From NCBI GenBank assembly GCA_037440385.1, contig JBBIUI010000010.1, forward strand, positions 1 through 37,932: DNA of 37,932 bases. The letters run 5' to 3'. Position 1 is the stretch's first letter. Each line of letters starts with the position of its first letter. This document shows, one piece after another, positions 1-7,040 of this stretch. Origin of the DNA: CG2-30-68-42 sp037440385. Its GTDB lineage: Bacteria > Pseudomonadota > Gammaproteobacteria > Burkholderiales > Rhodocyclaceae. The notes below the pieces were generated by a model. It did no database searches, was not told the origin of the DNA, and was given only the letters and a program-made list of their open reading frames with translations. The position numbers and the translations under genes were made by a program.

Positions 1-1
1 G

Positions 2-832
2 GGCGAGCTCGACGACAAGGAGATCGAAATCGAGCTCGCGACGCCGCGCGCGCAGATGGAGATCTTCGCGCCGCCCGGCATGGAGGATCTCACCTCGCAG
101 ATCCAGGGCATGTTCCAGAACCTTGCCGGAGGCAAGCGCAAGCCCCGCCGCATGAAGATCCGCGACGCGCTCAAGGCGCTCGCCGAGGAAGAGGCGGCGC
201 GGCTGGTCAATGACGAAGACATCAAGTCCGGGGCGCTCGCCAACGTGGAGCAGAACGGCATCGTGTTCCTCGACGAGATGGACAAGATTGCCTCGCGAGG
301 CGACGCGCACGGCGCGGACGTCTCGCGGCAGGGCGTGCAGCGCGACCTGCTGCCGCTCGTCGAGGGCACGACCGTGTCGACGAAATACGGCATGGTCAAG
401 ACCGATCACATCCTGTTCATCGCGAGCGGCGCGTTCCATCTGTCCAAGCCCTCGGACCTGATCCCCGAGCTGCAGGGCCGCTTCCCGATCCGCGTCGAGC
501 TCGATTCGCTGTCGGTGGAGGACTTCGAGCGCATCCTCACCTCGACCGATTGCTGCCTGTCGCGGCAGTACCAGGCGCTGCTCGCGACCGAGCAGGTCGA
601 GCTGGAATTCGATCCGCAGGGCATCCGCCGGCTGGCGCAGATCGCCTACGCGGTCAACGAGATGACGGAGAACATCGGCGCCCGGCGCCTGTACACCGTC
701 ATGGAGAAGCTGCTCGAGGACATCGCATTCGACGCCGGCAGTCAACGGAAGGTCGTCATCGACGCCGGCTACGTCGATGCGCGCCTGGCGGAACTGTCGC
801 GCAGCGAGGATCTGGCGCGCTACGTGCTGTAG
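2..832 (+). CDS. hslU: HslU, ATPase subunit of the HslVU protease (3' part only)
   Basis: ATP-dependent unfoldase that feeds substrates to the HslV peptidase in the cytoplasm. The frame is already open at base 2, so the N-terminus and Walker A lie upstream; 276 C-terminal residues are visible. They contain the end of the intermediate (I) domain, the Walker B motif FLDEMDK, the segment GRFPIRVEL after the sensor 1 region, and a sensor 2 region with GARRL. The protein ends in RYVL, like the short conserved C-terminal tail of HslU that docks into HslV. hslV is expected immediately upstream, outside the window. The AEC carrier gene begins 26 bases after the stop and may be read through from this operon. 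Identification is firm; only truncation by the window edge limits it. Confidence 0.96.
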   Translation, partial: GELDDKEIEIELATPRAQMEIFAPPGMEDLTSQIQGMFQNLAGGKRKPRRMKIRDALKALAEEEAARLVNDEDIKSGALANVEQNGIVFLDEMDKIASRGDAHGADVSRQGVQRDLLPLVEGTTVSTKYGMVKTDHILFIASGAFHLSKPSDLIPELQGRFPIRVELDSLSVEDFERILTSTDCCLSRQYQALLATEQVELEFDPQGIRRLAQIAYAVNEMTENIGARRLYTVMEKLLEDIAFDAGSQRKVVIDAGYVDARLAELSRSEDLARYVL

Positions 833-858
833 CCCGGCTCGGGCCGCGTGCCGATCCC

Positions 859-1734
859 ATGCTGCTTCGCATCGTCTCGATCATCTTTCCGCTGTTCGCC
901 GTCATCCTCGCCGGTTGGGCCTACGGGCGCGTGCGCCGGCCCGACATGGGATTCGCGAATCAGCTCAACATGGACGTCTTCGTGCCGGCACTGGTGTTCG
1001 GCACGCTCGCCGGGAAGTCCTTCGATCTGGCCGGGCACGGTGCGCTGGCGATCGGCGGGCTCGCGGTCGTGCTCGGCTCGGGGCTGATCGCCTGGCCGCT
1101 GGCGCGGCTCGCCGGCGTCCAGGCGAAGACGCTGGTCCCGCCGATGATGTTCAACAACTCGGGCAACATGGGGCTGCCGCTGGCGGTGCTCGCGTTCGGC
1201 GAGACGGCCCTGCCCGCGGCGGTGGTGCTGTTCCTGGTCGAGAATCTGCTGCATTTTTCTCTCGGCATCTACCTGCTCGATCACCGTGCGCGGCTCGCGA
1301 GCCTGTGGCGGATGCCGGTCGTGCTGGCGGCGATGGCGGGGCTGGGCGTGAGCGTCGTCCAGGTCCAGGTGTGGCCGCCACTGCTCACGGCGATTCGCAT
1401 GCTGGGCGAGATCTCGATTCCGCTGCTGCTGTTTGCGCTGGGCGTGCGCCTGACCGAGGCTTCCTTCGGGACCTGGCGGATCGGACTCGCGGGTGCCGTG
1501 CTGCGGCCGATCCTGGGCATGTCGATCGCATGGCCGGCCGCGATCGCGCTCGGGCTCGACCCCCAGTACCGGGGCCTGCTGATCGTGTTCGGCGCGCTGC
1601 CGCCGGCGGTGCTCAACTACGTGTTCGCCGAGCGCTGGCGGCAGGAACCGGAAAAGGTCGCCTCCATCGTCATGACCGGCAACCTCGCGGCCGTCGTGTT
1701 CGTGTCGGCCGCGCTGGCGATCGCGCTGCCGTAG
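859..1734 (+). CDS. AEC (auxin efflux carrier) family transporter
   Basis: Predicted inner-membrane carrier of 291 residues, the usual size for bacterial AEC/MdcF-like permeases, which move small organic anions such as malonate or malate; the substrate here cannot be told. Hydrophobic segments run along the whole chain, starting with IVSIIFPLFAVILAGWAYG. The segment NNSGNMGLPLAVLAFG (about residues 97-112) matches the conserved broken-helix region of the family, and the C-terminal half repeats the fold. The ATG at 859 is the first start in frame beyond the hslU stop. Longer readings would run back through hslU in another frame. The stop lies 7 bases from the end of the convergent regA gene. 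Confidence 0.85.
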   Translation: MLLRIVSIIFPLFAVILAGWAYGRVRRPDMGFANQLNMDVFVPALVFGTLAGKSFDLAGHGALAIGGLAVVLGSGLIAWPLARLAGVQAKTLVPPMMFNNSGNMGLPLAVLAFGETALPAAVVLFLVENLLHFSLGIYLLDHRARLASLWRMPVVLAAMAGLGVSVVQVQVWPPLLTAIRMLGEISIPLLLFALGVRLTEASFGTWRIGLAGAVLRPILGMSIAWPAAIALGLDPQYRGLLIVFGALPPAVLNYVFAERWRQEPEKVASIVMTGNLAAVVFVSAALAIALP

Positions 1735-1741
1735 CCAGGCG

Positions 1742-2287
1742 TCATCGTCTCGCCGGGCGCTTCGCGAGCTTGCGCTGCAGCGTGCGCCGGTGCATGCCCA
1801 GCGCGCGTGCGGTGGCCGAGACGTTGCCGCCGTGTTCCTTCAGCACGCGCTGGATGTGCTCCCATTCGAGCCGGCCGACCGACAGCGGCCGGCCGGGGGG
1901 CGGCGAAGCGGCATCGGGCGTGCCGGGCCGGAACGCCGCGAGCAGGGTATCGACGTCGACCGGCTTGGCGAGATACTGGGTGGCGCCCAGCTTGATCGCT
2001 TCGACCGCGGTGGCGATGCTGGCGTAGCCGGTCAGCACGACGATGCGGCAGTGCGGATTGGCGGCGAGCAGCGCACCGATCAGCGCGAGTCCGGATTCCC
2101 CTGCGAGGTTCAGATCGAGCACGGCGAGTTCGCTGCGCGTTTCCGCGATCCTCGCGAGCGCCTCCTCGAGGCCGCGCGCGCTCGCCACCTCGAGTCCGCG
2201 CCGGGCGAGCGCGCGAGAGAGCACGCGATTGAACAGTTCATCGTCGTCGATGACGAGAACCCGCCGCGCGCCATTCGCCCCGTTCAT
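1742..2287 (-). CDS. regA: RegA/ActR/PrrA-type response regulator
   Basis: Cytoplasmic DNA-binding response regulator of 181 residues, the partner of the redox sensor kinase RegB. The receiver domain carries the acidic cluster IDDDE (about 13-17), the phospho-acceptor Asp58 in VLDLNL, Thr86 and Lys108 in AKP. A proline-rich linker (about 118-131) leads to a Fis-type helix-turn-helix near the end, with GMHRRTLQRKLAKR, which is close to the nearly invariant RegA recognition helix. Family members control respiration, carbon and nitrogen fixation and hydrogen metabolism in response to redox state. The ATG overlaps the regB stop in an ATGA (2284-2287), so the two are translationally coupled in the order regB-regA. 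Confidence 0.92.
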   Translation of the reverse strand: MNGANGARRVLVIDDDELFNRVLSRALARRGLEVASARGLEEALARIAETRSELAVLDLNLAGESGLALIGALLAANPHCRIVVLTGYASIATAVEAIKLGATQYLAKPVDVDTLLAAFRPGTPDAASPPPGRPLSVGRLEWEHIQRVLKEHGGNVSATARALGMHRRTLQRKLAKRPARR

Positions 2288-3609
2288 TGCGGTTGCGCCG
2301 TGACTTTGGCGAGCGGCAATTCGATGTGCGCGACCGCGCCGCCGCCCTCGCGATTGGACAGCCTCAGCCGGCCTCCGAATCGCTCGACCACGGCGCCGGC
2401 GAGAAACAGACCGACGCCCGAGCCGCCGGGCTGGCCCGTCAGGAACTCGCGGCCCGCATCGCGCAGCAGCGCCTCGTCGAGGCCGGGCCCGCGGTCGCGC
2501 ACTTCGACGCGAAGTGTCGTGCGATCCCAGCTTGCGGCGATCTCGACATCGGGCGAGCCGGCGTCGGCGGCGTTGTTCAGCAGGCTGACGAGCGCCTGCT
2601 CCAGCGTCGCTTCGCCGAACACCTGCGGCGGCGGGGGTCGGCCCTCGATCGCGAGCCTCGGGCGTGCACCGGGCCGCAGCGCGCACCAGCGCGCGAGGAT
2701 TTCGGTGAGCCACGCGTCGAGCGCGAGCCTGCGGCCGCCTTCCGCGCGGGTCTGCCCGGCCCGCCCGGCCATTGCCGTGACGATGCCCTTGCACGAATCG
2801 ATCTGGTCGCGCAGCAGCCCGAGGTCTTCTCTCATCTGCGGGGTGACACAGGGCTCGCGCGCCAGTTCGCCTGCAAGGACCGCCATCGTGGCGAGCGGCG
2901 TGCCCAGCTCGTGCGCGGCGCCGGCGGCGAGGCTGGCCAACGCGACGATGCGTTCGTTGCGAAACGCCTCCTCGCGTGCCGCGGCCAGCGCCCGGTCGCG
3001 CGCGCGCAACGTCGCCGTCATGCGAGCGATGAACCAGGTGATCAGCGCGCCGGAAACGACGAAGATCAGCCACATGCCGGCCAGATGCAGTTGCGTGGCC
3101 CGGCCGACGTCGTGCACCGACAACGGCACGTAATGGAACACGAGCGACGAGTAGGCCGCGGTGCTGATCGCGGCAAGCGACCACGCATAGCGGGCAGGCA
3201 GCAGCGCCGCCGCGATCGCGATCGCCGGCAGGTACAACGACACGAACGGGTTCGCCGACCCGCCACCGAAATACAGCAGCACGGTCAGCGCACCGACGTC
3301 GACGCACAGATGCGAGAACAGCTCCGGGTGCGTCACCGGCGCCGGATGGGCGAGCCGCCGGCACGCGAACGAATTGAACGCAGCGAGCAGCCCGACGGTC
3401 GCGAACATCGGCAGCCGCGGCACATCGATGTCGAGCAGCGGCTGCGCTGCGCCGATCGCGGCGACCTGGCACGCGATCGCGATCCAGCGCATCCGCATCA
3501 GGCGGCGGGCTGCATCCGACGCATCCGGGCCCGGGCCGCAATCGCAGGCGGGCCCGGTGAATCGTCGCGCTGGAGTTTCCAATATCATCCTCGCCGCCGA
3601 CGTACCCAT
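2284..3609 (-). CDS. regB: RegB/ActS/PrrB-type redox sensor histidine kinase
   Basis: Inner-membrane histidine kinase, 441 residues from the ATG at 3609 (GGGG five bases upstream); the ATG at 3588 giving 434 residues is also possible. About six hydrophobic segments occupy residues 35-195. Between them lies GGGSANPF (about 115-122), containing the GGxxNPF quinone-binding motif characteristic of RegB. The H-box AAHELGTPLATM holds the phospho-accepting His (about 233). A cysteine lies exactly 40 residues later, in DSCKG, matching the spacing of His225 and redox-active Cys265 in Rhodobacter capsulatus RegB. N- and G-box motifs (NNAADAG, DRGPGL, GGSGVGL) complete the kinase domain. All known redox-sensing features are therefore present. 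Confidence 0.93.
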   Translation of the reverse strand: MGTSAARMILETPARRFTGPACDCGPGPDASDAARRLMRMRWIAIACQVAAIGAAQPLLDIDVPRLPMFATVGLLAAFNSFACRRLAHPAPVTHPELFSHLCVDVGALTVLLYFGGGSANPFVSLYLPAIAIAAALLPARYAWSLAAISTAAYSSLVFHYVPLSVHDVGRATQLHLAGMWLIFVVSGALITWFIARMTATLRARDRALAAAREEAFRNERIVALASLAAGAAHELGTPLATMAVLAGELAREPCVTPQMREDLGLLRDQIDSCKGIVTAMAGRAGQTRAEGGRRLALDAWLTEILARWCALRPGARPRLAIEGRPPPPQVFGEATLEQALVSLLNNAADAGSPDVEIAASWDRTTLRVEVRDRGPGLDEALLRDAGREFLTGQPGGSGVGLFLAGAVVERFGGRLRLSNREGGGAVAHIELPLAKVTAQPQ

Positions 3610-3765
3610 TCTAGCCCCGCCCGCCGCCCGCCCGCGTACCCTGCGACGAAGTGCCGCAGCACACCGCGCGCCGGATCGACTATTCTCCCCAACCTTCCCG
3701 TGGGGCGGCCCGAGATTTCGCGCCTGCGGGTCGTCGAGGCGGATCATTCGAGCAAAGGAGCAACG

Positions 3766-4230
3766 ATGCGGAAAACGGTACTGGCACTGTCATTGAGCTG
3801 TCTGAGCGCGGCGGCCTTCGCGCAAGTCACGGTCGGCGAGCCGTGGGTGCGCGGCACGGTCGCGGCACAAAAAGCGACCGGCGCCTTCATGGAACTCACG
3901 AGCAGCGAGGATGCGGTGCTGGTGTCCGCGTCGAGCCCGGTCGCCGGCGTCGTCGAGGTGCACCACATGGCGATGGACCAGGGCGTCATGAAGATGCGCG
4001 CGATCCCGCGGCTCGACCTTCCGGCCGGAAAGACGGTCAGGCTCGAACCCGGCGGCTATCACGTGATGCTGATGGACCTGAAGCAGCAGATGAAGGCGGG
4101 CGATGTCGTTGCGATCACGCTCGAAATCCAGGGCAAGGACGGCAAGACCCGCACGGTCGAGGTCAAGGCGGCGGTGCGCGCACTCGCGGCCGCGGCCGGG
4201 CACGAGCGCGCCCACGGCGCGAAGCACTGA
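3766..4230 (+). CDS. Periplasmic PCu(A)C-type copper chaperone
   Basis: Secreted copper chaperone of 154 residues that in studied bacteria delivers Cu(I) to the CuA or CuB site of haem-copper oxidases. Residues 1-19 form a Sec signal peptide ending AAAFA. The mature cupredoxin-like domain has the family metal motif H-x10-M-x21-H-x-M at His66, Met77, His99 and Met101. The C-terminus adds a short His-containing tail (GHERAHGAKH) that might also bind metal. The start is set by AAAGGAG (3754-3760) five bases before the ATG. It is divergent from regB across 156 bases. In other proteobacteria the RegBA locus often carries senC/sco, another oxidase copper chaperone, so the pairing makes functional sense. 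Confidence 0.9.
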   Translation: MRKTVLALSLSCLSAAAFAQVTVGEPWVRGTVAAQKATGAFMELTSSEDAVLVSASSPVAGVVEVHHMAMDQGVMKMRAIPRLDLPAGKTVRLEPGGYHVMLMDLKQQMKAGDVVAITLEIQGKDGKTRTVEVKAAVRALAAAAGHERAHGAKH

Positions 4231-4256
4231 GCGAGGCGGCGCACTCGCCAACGCTT

Positions 4257-4287
4257 CGCCCGTGTGCGCTACCGGCGTACACGGGCG
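4257..4287. terminator. Strong hairpin between convergent genes
   Basis: A 13-pair stem (one G-U) with a five-base loop: CGCCCGTGTGCGC pairs with GCGTACACGGGCG around TACCG. It lies between the ends of the convergent copper-chaperone and SCP-2-like genes, where a bidirectional terminator is expected. No T-run follows on either strand, so intrinsic termination is uncertain; it may act as an mRNA 3'-end stabiliser. Confidence 0.5.
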
Positions 4288-4320
4288 GACGCCGCCGGCG
4301 CGCCGGTCAGGGCGGACGGC

Positions 4321-4698
4321 TCATGCGCGCTCGACCCGGCCGATCAGCTCGATGCTCTTGTCGAAGGCGTTCATGTATTTCATCGCCGTGATCATCGAGC
4401 CCTTGAACTTGAGTTTCTTCGTGAGCAGCGCCGCGCGGCCGGACAGACTGCCCTCGCGCAGCCGTCGCCAGTTCTCCTCGTTGGCGCGCATGACGAAGTC
4501 CGGCGAACGCGGCGCACTGGCGAAGTGGCTGGCCGTTGCCCGGCCGTTTTCGACGACGAGGAACGCACTGGGCCGATCGTCCGGATCCCATCCGTATTCG
4601 ATCAGCGCCGAGAACCCTTCGAGCCCGCGGACCAGCTCCGGGTGCTCGTTCCACAGCCTCGCATAGCGTTCGATCCACTGTTGCGACAGGAACTGCAT
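4321..4698 (-). CDS. SCP-2-like (sterol carrier fold) small protein
   Basis: Soluble protein of 125 residues resembling the bacterial SCP-2 sterol-transfer family, a hydrophobic-cavity fold that binds lipids or other apolar ligands. The pattern of an N-terminal helix (QQWIERYARLWNEHPE), a strand with a central acidic and proline turn (YGWDPDDRPSAFLVVENGRA) and the C-terminal KKLKFKGSMITAMKYMNAF fits that family. There is no signal peptide and no cysteine. AAGGAG lies six bases before the ATG. It is the last gene of a three-gene unit behind the two 109-residue paralogues (54 bases downstream of the nearer one), probably transcribed from the sigma-54-type promoter at 5486-5502. Ligand and role are unknown. 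Confidence 0.7.
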   Translation of the reverse strand: MQFLSQQWIERYARLWNEHPELVRGLEGFSALIEYGWDPDDRPSAFLVVENGRATASHFASAPRSPDFVMRANEENWRRLREGSLSGRAALLTKKLKFKGSMITAMKYMNAFDKSIELIGRVERA

Positions 4699-4752
4699 GT
4701 CCGACTCCTTGCCGTGGCCGGTCGGGGCGAGGCGATCGCCCCGACCCGGCGG

Positions 4753-5082
4753 TCAGGCCTGCGAGAGCGCCTTGAAGATCTCGTTGAAGGATGCTTCGCC
4801 GACGCGCGCGAAGACGCCGGTGTTGCCCATGACGCATACGGCGAATTTCGGGCCCGAAAGCGCGAACCCGGTCGCGGGCGTCCAGCCCGATTCCCCGCTC
4901 ATCGCCGTGTAGCCGTCGGTCTGCATGCGGGCCATGTGCAGGTTGGCGGCGCACATCGAGGCCGCCATCGCGGCGTGATCTTCCGACACGTCGCCGGCGA
5001 ATGCGGTCAGGGCGCCGTCGTCGGAAAAACTGCCTGCTGCAAACACCCCCTTGATGCCCAGAAGCCTGTTCAGGTCGGCCAT
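4753..5082 (-). CDS. DUF2173-like protein, paralogue A
   Basis: Small soluble protein of 109 residues that resembles the uncharacterised DUF2173 family, a roadblock-like alpha/beta domain by appearance. No biochemical function can be assigned. Visible landmarks are MADLNRLLGIKGVFAAGSF at the start, MCAAN with Cys44, the segment GWTPATGFALSGP (about 66-78) and GNTGVF (86-91). It aligns without gaps to the neighbouring protein at 5102-5431 (about 52 of 109 identical by hand count), so the two arose by tandem duplication and may form a heterodimer. A further cysteine at residue 83 is absent from the paralogue. The ATG at 5082 is preceded by AGGAG. It lies 19 bases downstream of paralogue B. Confidence 0.75.
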   Translation of the reverse strand: MADLNRLLGIKGVFAAGSFSDDGALTAFAGDVSEDHAAMAASMCAANLHMARMQTDGYTAMSGESGWTPATGFALSGPKFAVCVMGNTGVFARVGEASFNEIFKALSQA

Positions 5083-5101
5083 GACGTTTTCTCCTGTCCG
5101 G

Positions 5102-5431
5102 TCACAGAGTCGAAAGGGTTGCGAAGGCGCGATCGAAATCGGCGTCCTTGTTGCGCACGAAGACACCGACGTTGCCGACGATCAGCGCGCTGTTCTCCGG
5201 GCCGGAAACCGCGAAACCCGTGGCCGGCTCGAAACCGTCCCTGCCCGTGTAGGCCGTCCAGCCGGAGGCTTCCATCCTGCCCATCAGCATGTTGGCTGCG
5301 CACATCTGCGCAGCCATCTTTGCGGCCTGCAGCGTGACGTTGCCCGTGTAGTTGATCAGCTCGCCACCGGCGCCGAACTCCCCGGCAGCGAAGGCGCCTG
5401 GGATCTTCATCGCTTTGCTCAGATCAGCCAT
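5102..5431 (-). CDS. DUF2173-like protein, paralogue B
   Basis: First gene of the unit: 109 residues, same length and same ungapped register as paralogue A. Shared blocks are MADL, FAAG, MAA-MCAAN, PATGFA and GN-GVF. It keeps Cys44 but has more charge near the C-terminus (FVRNKDADFDRAF). There is no signal peptide or membrane segment, so it is cytoplasmic. AAAGGAG lies six bases before the ATG at 5431, an unusually strong site suggesting high expression. Upstream is a -24/-12 promoter (5486-5502) with a predicted leader of about 44 bases. The family match is from memory of conserved patterns; the function is unknown. Confidence 0.75.
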   Translation of the reverse strand: MADLSKAMKIPGAFAAGEFGAGGELINYTGNVTLQAAKMAAQMCAANMLMGRMEASGWTAYTGRDGFEPATGFAVSGPENSALIVGNVGVFVRNKDADFDRAFATLSTL

Positions 5432-5485
5432 GACCTGCTCCTTTGAAAAAAAGTGATCGCGGCGACAGCGCCGCACGCCTATGCC

Positions 5486-5502
5486 AGCAAACGCCATGCC
5501 GG
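5486..5502 (-). promoter_or_regulatory. Sigma-54 (-24/-12) promoter for the DUF2173-like/SCP-2 unit
   Basis: Read on the minus strand the bases are CCGGCATGGCGTTTGCT. The invariant GG and GC are separated by exactly ten bases, and the flanks fit the sigma-54 consensus (TGGCAYG-N4-TTGCW) except for a C in place of the first T. The predicted transcript start is near 5475, about 44 bases before the first ATG. A gene for a sigma-54 activator is divergent from it, which supports the call. Confidence 0.75.
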
Positions 5503-5566
5503 TTCATAAACGAATGATAATTAACTAATTTTAGCCGTGAAGCGCGATCCGGCCGAGCATCGCGGC

Positions 5567-5580
5567 GTTGCATCTGCAAC
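5567..5580. promoter_or_regulatory. Inverted repeat, likely activator (UAS) site
   Basis: Perfect palindrome GTTGCA-TC-TGCAAC centred about 98 bases upstream of the predicted sigma-54 start, the distance at which enhancer-binding proteins usually bind. Further half-sites GTTGCA and GTTGCG follow at 5625-5636, just before the activator gene, which could allow autoregulation. The pattern is seen; binding is inferred. Confidence 0.5.
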
Positions 5581-5690
5581 AGTGCATTCTTGCCATGCTT
5601 GAAAATCATAGGTTTAGAATCCAAGTTGCAGTTGCGAAACAGGTAACGTCCGAAGCGACCGATCGACCGGCCGCAGACTTGCGCATTGCG

Positions 5691-7040
5691 ATGGCGATGA
5701 GGTTTCCACAACTCGAGGACTCCCTGCTGGAGGCGGTCCTCGACGGGATCGAGGAAGGCATCCTGGTGGCCGACGCCGCCGGTCGCGTCGTATTCGTGTC
5801 CAAGGGCGCCCGCGAGCAGTTCGGGCTGACGGCCAAGGAGGACGCGCTGCGGCTTCGCGACATCGCCGGCGTGAACATGCAGCGGTGCATCACCCGCGCG
5901 CTGATCGAGGCGGGTTTCGACGATGCGGTCAGTCGCCGGCAGGACCGCTTCGTCGTTTTCGAGCAAGCCTTCGACCGGCCCGAGGGCAGGCGCCATTTCC
6001 GGATACGGACCGGCCTGGTCCGGCAGGAATCCGGTGACGATCTGCGCCTGCTGCTGTTCAAGGACGTCACCGACGTGAAACGCCTCAGGGCCCAGCTCTC
6101 GGCCGGTGAGTCCTCGGAATTCATCACCGACGATCCGAAGATGCGCGAAGTCCTCGCTCAGGTGAAGCAGGCCGCGGCGACGCAAGCCTACGTCCTGTTG
6201 CAGGGGGAATCGGGGCTGGGCAAGACGCTGCTCGCGCGCATGCTGCACCGGGGTTCTCCGCGTTCGCACAGACCGCTGGTCGAAGTCAACTGCGCGGCCA
6301 TTCCCGATGCGCTGCTGGAGTCGGAGTTTTTCGGGCACGTCAAGGGCGCCTTCACCGGCGCGCTCGGCGATCGGCCGGGGAGGTTCGAGGCGGCCGATGG
6401 CGGCACGCTCTTCCTGGACGAAGTCGGCGAACTGCCGCTGCACCTGCAGGCGAAACTGCTGCGCGCCGTCCAGGAGCAGTCCTTCGAGCCGGTGGGCAGC
6501 AACAAGACGCGCTGCGTCGACGTGCGCATCGTCGCCGCATCCAACCGAGACCTGAAGGACGCCGTCAACAGCCGCCTGTTTCGCGCCGATCTGTACTACC
6601 GGCTCGGTGTGTTCCGGGTGCGCATCCCGCCGCTTCGCGAACGCAAGAGCGACATCGCGCTGCTCGCCCGGCACTTCCTCGAGCAGCTCCATGCCCGGGG
6701 ATATCCCCGCGTGACGCTCGGCGAGGCGGCGCTGCGGGTGCTGCTCGATTACCCGTGGCCGGGAAACGTCCGGGAGCTGCACAATGCCATCGAGCACGCG
6801 GTCATCTGCGCCGCCGGCGGGATCATCGTTCCGGACAGCCTCCCGCAGGACATCCTGGCATATCACGGCGGCATGCGACCGCCGCGCGCCGCGGGGTTCG
6901 CGCCGGCGACCGACGATCAGTTGCGGGGCCAGATCCTGTTCGCGCTCAAGCGCAGCGAGGGCAGCAAGGTCGGCGCCGCGCGCATGCTGGGCATCGACCG
7001 GATCACGCTGTGGCGGCGGATGAAGCGGCTAGGGTTGTAG
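5691..7040 (+). CDS. Sigma-54-dependent transcriptional activator (PAS-AAA+-Fis)
   Basis: Enhancer-binding protein of about 449 residues. An N-terminal PAS-like sensor (about 12-125; EEGILVADAAGRVVFVSKGA) replaces a receiver domain, so it probably senses a ligand or redox signal rather than being phosphorylated. The AAA+ domain has a Walker A written GESGLGKT (172-179; usually GESGTGKE), the sigma-54-contacting GAFTGA loop (219-224), Walker B FLDE (241-244) and YYRL. A Fis-type helix-turn-helix closes the protein (GAARMLGIDRITLWRRMKR). The start is uncertain: ATGs exist at 5595, 5691 and 5697, but codons between 5595 and 5690 lack the usual G/C third-position bias and a TAGAAT (5615-5620) could be its -10. 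The 3' end overlaps the convergent RND gene by 12 bases. Confidence 0.9.
   Translation: MAMRFPQLEDSLLEAVLDGIEEGILVADAAGRVVFVSKGAREQFGLTAKEDALRLRDIAGVNMQRCITRALIEAGFDDAVSRRQDRFVVFEQAFDRPEGRRHFRIRTGLVRQESGDDLRLLLFKDVTDVKRLRAQLSAGESSEFITDDPKMREVLAQVKQAAATQAYVLLQGESGLGKTLLARMLHRGSPRSHRPLVEVNCAAIPDALLESEFFGHVKGAFTGALGDRPGRFEAADGGTLFLDEVGELPLHLQAKLLRAVQEQSFEPVGSNKTRCVDVRIVAASNRDLKDAVNSRLFRADLYYRLGVFRVRIPPLRERKSDIALLARHFLEQLHARGYPRVTLGEAALRVLLDYPWPGNVRELHNAIEHAVICAAGGIIVPDSLPQDILAYHGGMRPPRAAGFAPATDDQLRGQILFALKRSEGSKVGAARMLGIDRITLWRRMKRLGL

Noticed and set aside
1742..3541. A single 599-codon reading that would join regB and regA
   Set aside because: Only its last 181 codons are regA. The part upstream of 2287 is regB DNA read in the wrong frame; the true genes meet in an ATGA overlap, so there is no fusion protein.
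5568..5690. Upstream starts (TTG 5568, ATG 5595) for the sigma-54 activator
   Set aside because: They fall in the palindrome and possible -10 region, and the codons there lack the G/C third-position bias of the rest of the gene. The later ATGs fit better, though this is not certain.
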